Positions 1 through 9,943 of a stretch of 35,403 bases of DNA are shown piece after piece. How positions within the stretch are numbered: position 1 is the first letter of the stretch; every line of letters begins with the position of its first letter. The notes under the pieces were generated by a model that made no database searches, was not told where the DNA came from, and worked only from the letters and a program-made list of their open reading frames with translations. The DNA is taken from contig NZ_JAKSYH010000075.1 of assembly GCF_022829295.1 (NCBI RefSeq), positions 1 through 35,403 on the forward strand. Direction: 5' to 3'. Source of the stretch: Methylobacterium sp. J-088. Lineage in GTDB: Bacteria; Pseudomonadota; Alphaproteobacteria; Rhizobiales; Beijerinckiaceae. A program made the position numbers and the translations under genes.

Positions 1-28
1 CCCTCCCCCGCAAAGGGGGGAGGGAGGG
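1..28 (-). repeat. GC-rich intergenic hairpin repeat, copy 1
   Basis: Arms CCCTCCCCC (1-9) and GGGGGAGGG (16-24) form a 9-bp perfect inverted repeat. Read on the minus strand, bases 28 to 1 closely match 35160-35186 on the plus strand, sharing a CCCTTTGCGGGG core and differing by one substitution and one indel. Both copies lie 3' of a gene (prfB here) in the same orientation relative to it. There is no T-run, so a classical intrinsic terminator is doubtful. The element may continue beyond the window edge. Confidence 0.55.
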
Positions 29-138
29 CGCATGTGCCAGCCGAGCCGCCCCACTTGGCAACTGCACGATGATCCCCAACCCGATGTGTAAATCCGCCAG
101 CTCTGCGGGAGAGGGAGAGCAGCGGAACCGCCGACCGA

Positions 139-1267
139 TCAGTCGATATCCTCGACCGCTTCCATACCGCCGAAGACCCGCTGGGCGAGCGAGGCTTCCA
201 TGAACGGGTCGATGTCGCCGTCGAGCACCTCGTCCGGATCCGTGGACTGCGTGCCGGTGCGCAGATCCTTCACCAGCTGATACGGCTGCAGCACGTAGGA
301 CCGGATCTGGTGGCCCCAGCCGATATCGGTCTTGGAGGCGGCCTCGGCGCTGGCCTTCTCCTCGCGCTTCTTCAGCTCGGCCTCGTACAGCCGGGCCCGC
401 AGCATGTTCCAGGCGGTCGCCCGGTTCTTGTGCTGCGAGCGCTCCTGCTGGCACGCCACCACGATCCCGGTGGGATTGTGGGTGATACGCACCGCCGAGT
501 CGGTGGTGTTGACGTGCTGGCCGCCGGCGCCGGACGATCGGTAGGTGTCGATCCGGCAGTCGGATTCCTTGATCTCGATCTCGATCCGGTCGTCGATCAC
601 CGGATAGACCCAGACGCTGGCGAAGCTGGTGTGCCGCCGGGCACTGGAATCGTAGGGCGAGATCCGAACCAGACGGTGCACGCCGGACTCGGTCTTGAGC
701 CAGCCATAGGCGTTGTGGCCCTTGATCAGGAGCGTGGCGCCCTTGATCCCGGCCTCTTCGCCGTCGGTCATCTCGACGACCTCGACCTTGTACTTTCGGC
801 GCTCGGCCCAGCGGGCATACATGCGCTGAAGCATGTTGGCCCAGTCCTGGCTCTCGGTGCCGCCGGCCCCGGCATGGACTTCGAGATAGGTGTCGAACCC
901 GTCGGCCTCGCCGGACAGCAAGGTCTCGACCTGCCGGCTCGCGGCCTCCTTCTCGACGGCCAGGATCGTGGCCTCGCCCTCGCGGATCGAGGATTCGTCA
1001 CCCTCCATCTCGCCGAGTTCGATCAGCGTGGCGCCGTCCTCAAGATCGCGCTCCAGCTTCTTGATCGCCGTGACGGCCTCGTCGAGCTGCTGACGCTCGC
1101 GCATGACGTTCTGGGCGGCCTCGGCATCGTTCCAGAGGTCGGGGTTCTCGGAAGCTGCGTTCAGCTCCGCGAGGCGTTTATCGACTGTATCCCAGTCAAA
1201 GATGCCTCCTCAGCAGCCCTATAGACTGCTTGGCGGCATCCGAGGCTTGCTCGATCTCGGCGCGCAT
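139..1267 (-). CDS. prfB: Peptide chain release factor 2, with programmed +1 frameshift
   Basis: RF2 reads UGA and UAA stop codons and triggers hydrolysis of peptidyl-tRNA in the ribosome. The gene is in two frames. A first segment of 23 codons starts at ATG 1267-1265 (MRAEIEQ) and ends ...LLRRHL then TGA at 1198-1196. The second frame continues from GAC at 1197-1195 (DWDTVDKRL) to the stop at 139, giving about 375 aa, normal for RF2. In the main frame the GGQ catalytic motif is visible ([10 protein letters not shown]), and the anticodon-like region matches class I factors. An internal ATG at 1104 would give a 321-aa protein lacking the N-terminal domain and is not the true start. The divergent neighbour is the DUF3140 gene. 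Expression is expected to be autoregulated through the frameshift. Confidence 0.95.
1195..1211 (-). promoter_or_regulatory. prfB: prfB autoregulatory frameshift site
   Basis: On the minus strand the sequence reads AGG AGG CAT CTT TGA C. This is the canonical arrangement: a Shine-Dalgarno-like AGGAGG three bases before the slippery CTT, followed by an in-frame TGA with a C after it, a weak termination context. When RF2 is scarce, peptidyl-tRNA-Leu slips +1 and reading resumes at GAC. The site is read directly from the sequence. The mechanism is established for bacterial prfB. Confidence 0.95.
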
Positions 1268-1455
1268 CTGGTTCTTCGGAAAACGTGGGAGGCTGGTCGG
1301 GCCGGGGTGATACCCGCCGGGGGCCGGCCTGTAAACGCCACCACGCCGCCGTATGGGCCCTCCGTGCGGCGGCCGACCGCAGGGACGGGAGCGACCCCTC
1401 CGGCCCCGGACGCGTTGGTGTTGACACCTGACGGGGCAGACGAAGGAGCGGATCA

Positions 1456-1794
1456 ATGGCAGAGGCCGACCACGCCGAGACCTGGAAGGACTTCAACGAA
1501 GCGGTCAACATGACGCCTGCGGCGCTGAAGAAACATCTCGACAGCGGTGCCAGCCAGGAGGTCGGCCAGAAGAAGGACGGCGATGAATCGACCGGCCACG
1601 AGATGGGCCGGCGCATCCTGGCGATCAAGGACACGAAGAAGGCCGACCTGACGGACGACGACTACGCCGCCATGCGCAAGGTCGTGGGCTACGTCCATCG
1701 CCATCTCAAGCAAGGCGGCGCGGCCCGGAAGGACCCCGACTCGCCCTGGCGGCTATCGCTGATGAACTGGGGCCACGATCCACACAAGGATTGA
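1456..1794 (+). CDS. DUF3140 domain protein
   Basis: This is a 112-aa soluble, charged protein with no signal peptide or membrane segment. It matches what I recall of DUF3140: DFNEAVNMTP near the N-terminus, a central GQKKDG followed by GHEMGRRI, then DLTDDDYAAMRKVVGYVHRHL, and a C-terminal SLMNWGHDP. The whole protein is the domain. The function of the family is unknown; conserved basic and aromatic residues in the C-terminal half suggest nucleic-acid contact, which is only a guess. The start is ATG with a purine-rich GAAGGAG 10-16 bases upstream. It is divergent from prfB across about 190 bp and has no operon partner. Confidence 0.85.
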   Translation: MAEADHAETWKDFNEAVNMTPAALKKHLDSGASQEVGQKKDGDESTGHEMGRRILAIKDTKKADLTDDDYAAMRKVVGYVHRHLKQGGAARKDPDSPWRLSLMNWGHDPHKD

Positions 1795-1818
1795 GGCCCT
1801 GCAGCGGGAGACTGCAGC

Positions 1819-2178
1819 TCAGTAACGCGGCGGGACGACGTAGGACGGGGCGATCACGTATTCCTTCGGCCGCTTGCGCGCCCCGAACCGGCCCTCGGTG
1901 ATCTGGTCGTTGTAATAGTCGAACCCGGTGTAGCCGAAGCCACCACCGTTCATCACCTCGACCACGGGGATCGCGGGCTGGGCGAGATCGGGGCGGCCCG
2001 GCGGCACGACCACCTTGCAGCAGCCCTCGGTGTCCAGGACCGTCGGTCCGTTCGGCGCCGTGAACACGTAGGACGGCCCACGATACGGCCCTGGCGCGTA
2101 GGCTGCGTCGGAGGCCGAGGCGCCCTGCCCCGCCACGAGAGCGAGGAGGCCGGCGGCGATCAGGGTCTTGGTGCTCAC
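1819..2178 (-). CDS. Small exported protein of unknown function
   Basis: A 119-aa protein starting at GTG 2178-2176. That start is preferred because it has a GGAG about 8 bases upstream and begins a clean signal peptide (STKTLIAAGLLALVAGQGASA). The frame stays open 13 codons upstream to 2217 but without signal-peptide character. The mature protein is rich in Pro, Gly and Tyr, with a Cys pair (EGCCKVVVPP) and a GGGFGYTGFDYYND stretch. No domain is recognised. It is probably periplasmic or surface-associated, with no catalytic motif. The next gene upstream on the same strand is the small lipoprotein starting at 2502. Confidence 0.7.
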   Translation of the reverse strand: MSTKTLIAAGLLALVAGQGASASDAAYAPGPYRGPSYVFTAPNGPTVLDTEGCCKVVVPPGRPDLAQPAIPVVEVMNGGGFGYTGFDYYNDQITEGRFGARKRPKEYVIAPSYVVPPRY

Positions 2179-2289
2179 GCGATGCTCCGTCACAGGCCGG
2201 CTCGGCCGGCAACTCACGAACAGTCTAGCTGATCGCGGCCGGATTGTCCGGCTCTTCCGACCCGACCGGTTAGCGAATGGTCGGCCGGA

Positions 2290-2502
2290 TCAACCCCGGG
2301 CGCGCAGGACCACCTGCGGGCTCGCCGGAACCGGCTTGCAATCCGAGATGAAGGCGTTGACCGGCAACGGCTTCGAATCACAGGCGTAGACATCCGTCGG
2401 GCCCGGCGCCGGGATCGGATCGCGGGCGATGATCGGGTTCGGCGCACAGGCCGAGGCCGCGGCGGCGAGCAGCAGGGCGGCGATCAGGTTCAGGCGGCGC
2501 AT
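2290..2502 (-). CDS. Putative small lipoprotein
   Basis: A 70-aa protein starting at ATG 2502 with GAGAAG just upstream. Residues 1-18 form a signal sequence (MRRLNLIAALLLAAAASA) followed by Cys19, a plausible lipobox (A-S-A-C). The mature chain is about 50 aa and Pro-rich, with two further Cys (41 and 55) that could form a disulfide. No family is recognised. It sits on the same strand as the exported protein ending at 1819, so both could be on one transcript. The evidence is the signal sequence, the start context and coding-like third-position bias. Confidence 0.6.
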   Translation of the reverse strand: MRRLNLIAALLLAAAASACAPNPIIARDPIPAPGPTDVYACDSKPLPVNAFISDCKPVPASPQVVLRARG

Positions 2503-2920
2503 GCTTCTCTCGGGACGCGGGGGGACCCCTCCCCTGACCCTGGCCATCGCAATCCGCCCTGACAAGCGCCGGAGCTGGACGGCAGCACCTTTGGCGGAGC
2601 CTGTCGCGCCGCGGCAACAATCAGGGCGGGCGCAACCGGGGAACGGGATGCGGGCATCGAACCGCGTCTGCGTCCTGTTTCGTAAGGCCGAGACCACGGC
2701 AGGGCCGAGCTCAACAGCACAGTTTTTGGCTATTGAAGAACGCATCGGAAGGAAACTTGCTTCGATAGGCACAGCAGAAATAAAATTTATGATCTTTTGG
2801 TCAGATCTCTGAGAATAAAAGGGCATAAATCAGGATTAAAATCAGCGCTTTGCTCTTTCTTAACCATCCTGACCTAGGATCTGGCCGTGTCCCGACGCAA
2901 ACCAGCCTGGAACAACCGCC
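2503..2920. other. Intergenic region with an unusually AT-rich stretch
   Basis: No convincing gene is seen in these 418 bp. The first 200 bp are GC-rich. About 2720-2880 is strikingly AT-rich for this genome, with runs such as GAAATAAAATTTATGATC and GAATAAAAGGGCATAAATC. It holds a promoter-like pair at 2757-2786 and a short inverted repeat, GATCT (2791-2795) and AGATC (2803-2807), just downstream of it. Confidence 0.6.
2757..2786 (+). promoter_or_regulatory. Candidate sigma-70-type promoter
   Basis: TTGCTT (2757-2762) and TAAAAT (2781-2786) are separated by 18 bp and point toward the hypothetical gene at 2921. A 5-bp inverted repeat (2791-2807) lies over the expected transcription start and could be an operator. 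AT-rich DNA easily yields such matches, so support is weak. Confidence 0.3.
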
Positions 2921-3328
2921 ATGAGATCGTCCCTCGCATCGTTGATGGCTGACGGGTTCAAGTCTTCGGCAGTCGGCCGTGCCAAAACCGTTCCCTCCAC
3001 AAGTTTCGAGGGTGAGATCGCAGTCGCGGCCCAGGTTATTGCGGATGGCTTGGCCGAAATGTGGGCGGCCCGGCGCGATACGGCGACGGCGCGGCCTTCG
3101 GACCCGGCGAGCAGGCGCGCCCTGCTCGACTCCATCACGGACCGGACCGGCATCCTGACCGCGCGGACGACCGCACCGGCGGCGCAGCTTGGCACGGCCG
3201 GCGGCTTCGGGCAGGCCGGGGCGTCGATCCACGACCTCGCCCGCAGGGTCCGGGCGGCCGAGACGCTGGCGCCGCACCCCGCGAACAGGCGTACGGTGCA
3301 ACTCCGGGCATCCGGCGGCACAGCGTAA
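2921..3328 (+). CDS. Hypothetical protein
   Basis: A 135-aa frame starting at ATG 2921 with no strong Shine-Dalgarno sequence. From about codon 45 the third positions become strongly G/C, as in real genes of this window, while the first 45 codons are less biased. The sequence is Ala/Arg/Thr-rich (FEGEIAVAAQVIADGLAEMW, then TDRTGILTARTTAPAAQ), with no signal peptide, membrane segment or recognised domain. It converges on alaC with a 67-bp gap. An overlapping minus-strand frame looks less coding-like. The AT-rich candidate promoter upstream is the best reason to think it is expressed. Confidence 0.45.
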   Translation: MRSSLASLMADGFKSSAVGRAKTVPSTSFEGEIAVAAQVIADGLAEMWAARRDTATARPSDPASRRALLDSITDRTGILTARTTAPAAQLGTAGGFGQAGASIHDLARRVRAAETLAPHPANRRTVQLRASGGTA

Positions 3329-3395
3329 GTCCCCACCGGGCCCGAGCTTCGCACCGCGAGGGGCGCGGCGCCGGCTGGTTCGCGGCGGGTCGGCC

Positions 3396-4613
<1,218 letters not shown>

Positions 4614-4725
4614 GGGCCTGTCCATCGGCGCGCCCCGGAGCTGGCGTCTCTCATTTGTGCCGGTCGCGCGAACCAAAGACTGTAGCAGACTTGAGCGCCG
4701 CCGCCGACCCACAAAACCGCGGCTC

Positions 4726-5124
4726 TTACGGAGGCGGGGGCGCCGGCTTGATCGTGGCGGCCGCACCCTGGCCGGCGCTCGCGGCGGCACGGCCGCGCGC
4801 CACGTTGCGGCCGCGCGCGCTCTCCAGCTCGGCTTCCAATTCCTTCTGGCCGGTGACGGACTTCGCCCGGATCGGGCGCTTCGGCGCGTCGACGCCGACA
4901 GGCATGTAGTCCGGCGCGGCCTTGCTGCGGGTTTCGGCCACGAAGTCCGGCGCTGCGACGACCCGTGGCCCGTAGCCCGCATCGGAGGCGAGCGAGCGCA
5001 CGACGTCGCCCGAGCAGGCGGCCAGCGATCCGGCGAGGAGTGCGAGAATCGACGCGCGGATAAATGCCGGGTGCCGGCCGGGATCACGGAGGCAGGATCC
5101 GGGGTTCAAAGAGGGTCGATCCAT
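4726..5124 (-). CDS. Putative lipoprotein, hypothetical
   Basis: A 132-aa protein starting at ATG 5124 (GTG at 5130 is a possible alternative). A hydrophobic segment, FIRASILALLAGSLAAC, ends in a good lipobox (L-A-A-C) with the acylated Cys at residue 37; the 20 residues before it are unusually long for a lipoprotein signal. The mature part has DYMPVGVDAPKRPIRAKS, a short charged segment (GQKELEAELESARGRN) and an Ala/Pro-rich tail ending in PPPP. No known domain. It is divergent from phaC across about 160 bp and is followed by alaC. Confidence 0.65.
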   Translation of the reverse strand: MDRPSLNPGSCLRDPGRHPAFIRASILALLAGSLAACSGDVVRSLASDAGYGPRVVAAPDFVAETRSKAAPDYMPVGVDAPKRPIRAKSVTGQKELEAELESARGRNVARGRAAASAGQGAAATIKPAPPPP

Positions 5125-5282
5125 AGTCACATGTCCATGAGAAGACGCGCGGGCATGAGAAGATCGGCGGGATGTTTCGATCGCGTTCGTGAGCGCACTG
5201 GCGAAAACTCTGGCTCGCTCTTTATTTTGTCGGAAACGCGGCCCCTGCGCGGGTCGACGGATAAACCCACAGGGAGGCACGT

Positions 5283-7124
5283 TTGACCAGCCCTCAGGCG
5301 CCGGACCGGACCGCCCCTCCGAAATCGCCGACCAGCGGCGCGATGCCCACCGACGTCAGCCCGGCCTTGCCGGACTTCGAGGCGCTGTCGCGCAACGCCG
5401 GACAGTTCATGGAAGCGATGGGCCGCAATGTCGGCCGTCTGCTTCAACCCGAAGCCCAGGCCGGCGCCCCCGGCGGGGACATGAACGAGGCCGCCAAGGT
5501 CCTCCAGCAGGTGGCCGAGGCTTGGCTCGCCGACCCGAACAAGAGCGCCGAGGCCCAGGCCCGCCTGTCCCAGGCCTTCTTGAATCTTTGGGGCTCGACC
5601 TACCTGCGCCTGCAAGGCCAGCCGGCCGATCCCGTGGCGCTCCCCGAGCCGCGGGACGCGCGTTTCGCGCACGCCGATTGGTCCACGAACCCGTATTTCG
5701 ACTTCCTCAAGCAGGCCTACCTGATCGGCACCCGCTGGGCCGAGGGGCTGGTCGAGGAGGCCGATGGGCTGGACGCGCATACGCGCCACAAGGCGCAGTT
5801 CTACCTGCGCCAGTTCACCAGCATGCTCTCGCCCTCGAACTTCCTGCCGACCAACCCGGAATTGATCCGCCACACCCTGCAGGAGAATGGCGCCAATCTC
5901 GTCCGCGGCCTGAAGATGTACGAGGAGGATCTGGAAGCCGGCGGCGGGCAGTTGCGCGTGCGCCAGACCGATCCCAGCGGCTTCGAGGTCGGCAAGAACG
6001 TGGCGGTCACCCCTGGTGAGGTGGTGTTCCGCAACGACCTGATCGAGCTGATCCAGTACAGCCCCACCACCGAGATCGTCCTGCGGCGCCCGTTCCTGAT
6101 GGTGCCCCCCTGGATCAACAAGTTCTACATTCTCGATCTCAATCCCCAGAAGAGCTTCTTCAAGTGGATGGTCGACCAGGGACTGACGGTGTTCTGCATC
6201 TCGTGGGTGAACCCGGATGCGCGCCACGCCGACAAGGACTTCGAATCCTACATGCGGGAGGGGATCGAGGCGGCGATCGACGCGATCGGCGTCGCCACCG
6301 GCGAGAGCGAGGTAACGGCCGCCGGCTACTGCGTCGGCGGCACGCTGCTGTCCGTCACGCTCGCCATGCAGGCGGCCACCGGTAACCGGCGGATCAAGAG
6401 TGCGACGCTGCTGACCACCCAGGTCGACTTCACCCATGCGGGCGACCTGAAGGTTTTTGCCGACGAGGACCAGATCCGCCAGATCGAGGCCCGCATGGAG
6501 CAGCAGGGCTACCTGGAGGGTACCCAGATGGCGAACGCCTTCAACATGCTCCGGCCGAACGACCTGATCTGGCCGTACATCGTGAACAACTACATCAAGG
6601 GCAAGGCGCCCACGGCCTTCGACCTGCTGTACTGGAACTCCGACGCGACCCGGATGCCGGCGGCGAACCATTCGTTCTACCTGCGCAACTGCTATCTGAA
6701 CAACACGCTGGCGCAGGGCCGGATGGTGCTGGGCAACGTCCGGCTGGACCTGAAGAAGGTGCAGATCCCGATCTTCAACCTCGCCACGCGCGAGGACCAC
6801 ATCGCCCCGGCGCTCTCGGTGTTCGAGGGCTCGAAGGTTTTCGGCGGCAAGGTCGATTTCGTGCTCGCGGGCTCCGGCCACATCGCGGGGGTGGTCAATC
6901 ACCCGGCGAAGCCGAAATACGGCTACTGGACCGGCGGACCGGTGAAGGGGACGCTGGAATCCTGGATCGCGGCCGCGGTGGAAACCAAGGGCTCGTGGTG
7001 GCCCTACTGGTTCCAGTGGATCGAGTCCCAGGCCCCCGAACGGGTCCCGGCCCGCAAGCCCGGCGGCGATGCGCTGCAATCCCTGGGTCCGGCCCCGGGG
7101 ACCTACGTGCGGATGCGCGCCTGA
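5283..7124 (+). CDS. phaC: Class I poly(3-hydroxyalkanoate) synthase
   Basis: Polymerises (R)-3-hydroxyacyl-CoA into PHA at the granule surface. It is 613 aa, normal for class I PhaC. The start is TTG 5283, selected by an excellent GGGAGG six to eleven bases upstream; ATG 5341 lacks this. The N-terminal ~100 residues are variable, followed by the PhaC N domain (FAHADWSTNPYFDFLKQAYL) and an alpha/beta-hydrolase core. The catalytic triad is visible: Cys350 in the lipase-like box GYCVGG, Asp505 in REDHIAP and His533 in GSGHIAG. LLTTQVDFTHAGDL and YLRNCYLNNTLAQG are typical of the family. No phaR, phasin, phaA or phaB lies next to it, so the gene stands alone. Confidence 0.97.
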   Translation: MTSPQAPDRTAPPKSPTSGAMPTDVSPALPDFEALSRNAGQFMEAMGRNVGRLLQPEAQAGAPGGDMNEAAKVLQQVAEAWLADPNKSAEAQARLSQAFLNLWGSTYLRLQGQPADPVALPEPRDARFAHADWSTNPYFDFLKQAYLIGTRWAEGLVEEADGLDAHTRHKAQFYLRQFTSMLSPSNFLPTNPELIRHTLQENGANLVRGLKMYEEDLEAGGGQLRVRQTDPSGFEVGKNVAVTPGEVVFRNDLIELIQYSPTTEIVLRRPFLMVPPWINKFYILDLNPQKSFFKWMVDQGLTVFCISWVNPDARHADKDFESYMREGIEAAIDAIGVATGESEVTAAGYCVGGTLLSVTLAMQAATGNRRIKSATLLTTQVDFTHAGDLKVFADEDQIRQIEARMEQQGYLEGTQMANAFNMLRPNDLIWPYIVNNYIKGKAPTAFDLLYWNSDATRMPAANHSFYLRNCYLNNTLAQGRMVLGNVRLDLKKVQIPIFNLATREDHIAPALSVFEGSKVFGGKVDFVLAGSGHIAGVVNHPAKPKYGYWTGGPVKGTLESWIAAAVETKGSWWPYWFQWIESQAPERVPARKPGGDALQSLGPAPGTYVRMRA

Positions 7125-7289
7125 ACCCACCTCCCCCCGAAACAGATCGGGATCGGCCATGGACCCGCCTTGTCGTCCCGGACGACGCACGGGACGCAAG
7201 ACAGCCCAAGATCTGCACGCGACCCGTCGCACGGAATGGCAGCGCTACGCTCGCAAGGCCGAGCGCAGCGAAACAGTTGAGCGGGCGCC
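7125..7289. repeat. Intergenic region with palindrome between phaC and the fadL-like gene
   Basis: This gap separates two convergent genes. It contains GTCGTCC (7172-7178) and GGACGAC (7180-7186), a perfect 7-bp inverted repeat about a single base. The rest has the mosaic look of decayed alphaproteobacterial intergenic repeats, but no second copy is in the window. No gene is apparent. Confidence 0.35.
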
Positions 7290-8597
7290 TCAGTACTTCC
7301 GCACCAGCGGCGCGGGCGCCGGCGGGGCGCCGAACACGTAGCGGAAACCCACCGAGACGATGTCGGCGCTCGAGTCGACCACGCCCGCGAAGGCGATGTT
7401 GCCGACATTGTAGTCGCGCCCGATGCCGGCCAGGATCCGCGACCGGTCGAGGAAGAAGTGCGAGTAGGCGGCGTTGAGGGTCAGCTTCTCGTTCCACCGA
7501 TAGCTTGCGCCGACCGAGACGTTGTAGCGGTCGCCATCGGGCAGGCGCACCGAGCGGTTGGAGAAGTCGATCGGCGAGGTTTCGTAGGCGAAGCCGGTGC
7601 GCAGCGTCAGGTTCGGCGCGGCATCGTACTCGGCGCCGATCGAGTAGGTGTAGCCGTCCTTGTAGTTCAGCGGCAGCGAATTGACCGGTAGGCCGAGCGT
7701 CTTCGAGACGATGCCGATATTGCCGAGCCTCGACCAGTTGTCCCACTCGAAGCCGAGGTTGACCCGCGCCACCGGCGAGATCGCCTGGGTCAGGCCGACG
7801 CTCAGCTTGTCGGGGGTGTTCAGCTTGGCGCGGACCTGACCGGCGGCGCGGGCCAGGGCGACGAGGGGCACGCCGATCGAGCCGTCGATGTCGTGGTGCA
7901 CCGAGGAGCGGTAGCCGATGCCCAGCACGGTCCCGTCGCGCGGCGTGATCGTGGCGCCCGCGGTGAAGCCCGCGCCCCAGGACTCGCCCTTGAGGAAGGA
8001 ACTCGGATAGACGGTCGGCTGGATGCCGGGGATCGGCAGCGCCTGCCGCAGGGTCAGGCGGAAATACTCGATGTTCGGACCGGCGGCGACGGACAGCCAC
8101 TCGTTGACCTTGAAGCCGATCACCGGGTTGAAGGCGAGCGAGAAGATCCGCGACGAGCGTCCGTAGACCTCACCGGCCCAGACCTGCCGCGGCTTGGTCA
8201 CGAGGCCGAAGGGCGCCCCGGTCGACAGGCCGAGCCAGAGGCGGTCGTTGAGCTGGTAGGAGGTCGCCCCCGCCGGCACGACCGCACCCTGGCCGATATC
8301 GCCGGAACCGCCGAGGCGGGCCAATCCCGGATTGGTGCCGATATCCGGCCGGATCGTGGAGGACAGGCCGATATAGGTAAGATTCTGCTCCGCGACGAAG
8401 CCCGGGTTCATCGTGATCGTCGCGGGATTCCAGAAGATCGAGGAGACGCCGCCCGAACCCGCCGCTGCGCCGGCCCAGGCGAGCCCCTGCGCCTCGGTGC
8501 TCTGCTCCCGGATCCCGAACGCGCCCGCATGCGCCGCCCCGGCGCCGAGGACCATCGCTGTCGCCGCGAGCATCGCCGCGCGCACCGTCCCGCCCAT
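7290..8597 (-). CDS. FadL/OmpP1/TodX-family outer-membrane transporter
   Basis: A 435-aa outer-membrane beta-barrel of the family that takes up long-chain fatty acids and other hydrophobic compounds. The signal peptide spans residues 1-24, ending AHA before GAFGIREQST; AFGI.EQS..A.G.A.AG is the classical start of mature FadL proteins, followed by the NPA-containing FWNPATI. The rest alternates hydrophobic and polar residues with many Gly and aromatics, ending in VSVGFRYVFG and a terminal Tyr, as expected for barrel insertion. The start is ATG 8597, which has GGGGGA just upstream; a TTG at 8609 is possible. It stands alone, convergent with phaC; substrate cannot be told from sequence. Confidence 0.9.
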   Translation of the reverse strand: MGGTVRAAMLAATAMVLGAGAAHAGAFGIREQSTEAQGLAWAGAAAGSGGVSSIFWNPATITMNPGFVAEQNLTYIGLSSTIRPDIGTNPGLARLGGSGDIGQGAVVPAGATSYQLNDRLWLGLSTGAPFGLVTKPRQVWAGEVYGRSSRIFSLAFNPVIGFKVNEWLSVAAGPNIEYFRLTLRQALPIPGIQPTVYPSSFLKGESWGAGFTAGATITPRDGTVLGIGYRSSVHHDIDGSIGVPLVALARAAGQVRAKLNTPDKLSVGLTQAISPVARVNLGFEWDNWSRLGNIGIVSKTLGLPVNSLPLNYKDGYTYSIGAEYDAAPNLTLRTGFAYETSPIDFSNRSVRLPDGDRYNVSVGASYRWNEKLTLNAAYSHFFLDRSRILAGIGRDYNVGNIAFAGVVDSSADIVSVGFRYVFGAPPAPAPLVRKY

Positions 8598-9014
8598 CTC
8601 GTCCCCCAAGCCCTTCGACCCTGTCGGGCACCGTCGAGTGTTCGTGACTCGTTATGCGGCACCGCTTCGCTCATGGTGCCAATTCCGAGGGCAAAACCGC
8701 AACGACAATCGGTCATTCCTGCGCGAAGACGAAGCACGCCGACATACCTAAAGTATGCTCCAGGATGCTGCAGATATTGCGGGGATGACTGTTTTTCCGA
8801 GATCCTATCCTGAGTTCCGCCGCACAGGCGCCAGCAGGAACAATAGATCAATAAACTGGTAGATATGCACTTTTCCGCCAGCACGTTGCTCAACAGCAAC
8901 ACGTGCGCGGCCCCCGCTCCGCAGCGTTGGCGCTTGCGCCTGGACCGGCGCCCGGCCATGGTCCCGGCGGCCGGCGGAGACCGGTTCCAGGGGCAGGAAT
9001 TCAGGAGCGCGGCG
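8598..9014. promoter_or_regulatory. Divergent intergenic region with several inverted repeats
   Basis: No gene is supported in these 417 bp between the divergent fadL-like and FAH genes. Inverted repeats seen: GGCACC/GGTGCC (8658-8680, 11-base loop), CATAC-CTAAA-GTATG (8743-8757), and GCACGTTGCT followed by AGCAAC-AC-GTGC (8881-8906), a 10-bp stem with a two-base bulge. The 8743-8850 part is relatively AT-rich and probably contains promoters. The operator idea is inference. Confidence 0.4.
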
Positions 9015-9899
9015 ATGAAGCTCTTCCGGCACGGTCCGAGCGGCGACGAGAAGCCCGGCCTCGTGGACGCAAACGGGGGCCTGCGCGACCTCTCGGGCAT
9101 CGTCCGCGACATTGCCGGACCGGCGCTGTCCCCCGAATCGCTCGCGCGGCTGCGGGCTCTGGATCCCGAGACCCTGCCGAAGCTGCCGCCGGACGTGCGG
9201 CTCGGCCCCTGCGTGGGCGGCACCCGCAACGTGGTGGCGATCGGCCTGAACTTCGCCGACCACGCTGCCGAGACGGGCTCGCCGATCCCCGCGGAGCCGA
9301 TCATCTTCAACAAGGCGCCATCGAGCCTGTGCGGCCCGAACGACGCGGTGATCCTGCCCAAGGGCTCGTCCTGCACCGATTGGGAGGTGGAACTCGCCGT
9401 GGTGATCGGCCGGCGCGCCAGCTACGTCCACGCCAACGAGGCGCTGAACTACGTGGCGGGCGCCTGCATCTGCAACGACGTCTCCGAGCGCGACTGGCAG
9501 ATGAACCGCGGCCCGACCTGGACCAAGGGCAAGAGCGCGCCGACCTTCGGGCCGCTGGGCCCCTGGCTGGTGACGCTGGACGAGATCCCGGACCTCAAGA
9601 ACCTCGCCATGAGCCTCGACGTGAACGGCGAGCGCCGGCAGACCGGCTCGACCGCGACCATGATCTTCGACGTGCCCCAGCTCGTCGCCTACACGTCGCA
9701 CTTCATGCTGCTGGAGCCCGGCGACGTGATCACCACCGGCACGCCGCCGGGCGTCGGCCTCGGCATGAAGCCGCCGCACTACCTGAAGGCCGGCGACGAG
9801 ATGGTTCTGCGCATCGAGCGGCTGGGCGAGCAGCGCCAGACCGTCATCGCCTTCGACGACTGGACCGCCAAGGTCTCGGCCGGTGAGCCGACCGACTGA
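9015..9899 (+). CDS. Fumarylacetoacetate hydrolase (FAH) family protein
   Basis: A 294-aa cytosolic metal-dependent hydrolase, isomerase or decarboxylase acting on a small keto acid. The start at ATG 9015 is chosen because AGGAG lies 7 bases upstream and because [15 protein letters not shown] is the typical opening of this subfamily. Residues 1-60 form the small N-terminal domain; the FAH core begins near residue 70 ([15 protein letters not shown]). Probable Mg/Mn ligands are E124 and E126 in [11 protein letters not shown] and D155 in [27 protein letters not shown] and [13 protein letters not shown] are family signatures. Candidate activities include 2,4-diketo-3-deoxy-fuconate hydrolase, ureidoglycolate lyase-like or 2-keto-pentenoate hydratase-like; the sequence does not decide. 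bioB starts 44 bp downstream and may be co-transcribed. Confidence 0.88.
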   Translation: MKLFRHGPSGDEKPGLVDANGGLRDLSGIVRDIAGPALSPESLARLRALDPETLPKLPPDVRLGPCVGGTRNVVAIGLNFADHAAETGSPIPAEPIIFNKAPSSLCGPNDAVILPKGSSCTDWEVELAVVIGRRASYVHANEALNYVAGACICNDVSERDWQMNRGPTWTKGKSAPTFGPLGPWLVTLDEIPDLKNLAMSLDVNGERRQTGSTATMIFDVPQLVAYTSHFMLLEPGDVITTGTPPGVGLGMKPPHYLKAGDEMVLRIERLGEQRQTVIAFDDWTAKVSAGEPTD

Positions 9900-9943
9900 G
9901 CCGGGTGCTTGATTTTTTTGCGCCGATCCCACTCAAAGGCACC

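Noticed and set aside
5127..7232. A minus-strand frame of about 700 codons opposite phaC
   Set aside because: Composition (His/Asp/Arg/Gly-rich, no domain) is that of an antisense shadow of phaC.
7125..7289. Possible insertion-sequence remnant after phaC
   Set aside because: No transposase fragment, no target duplication, and only one short palindrome.
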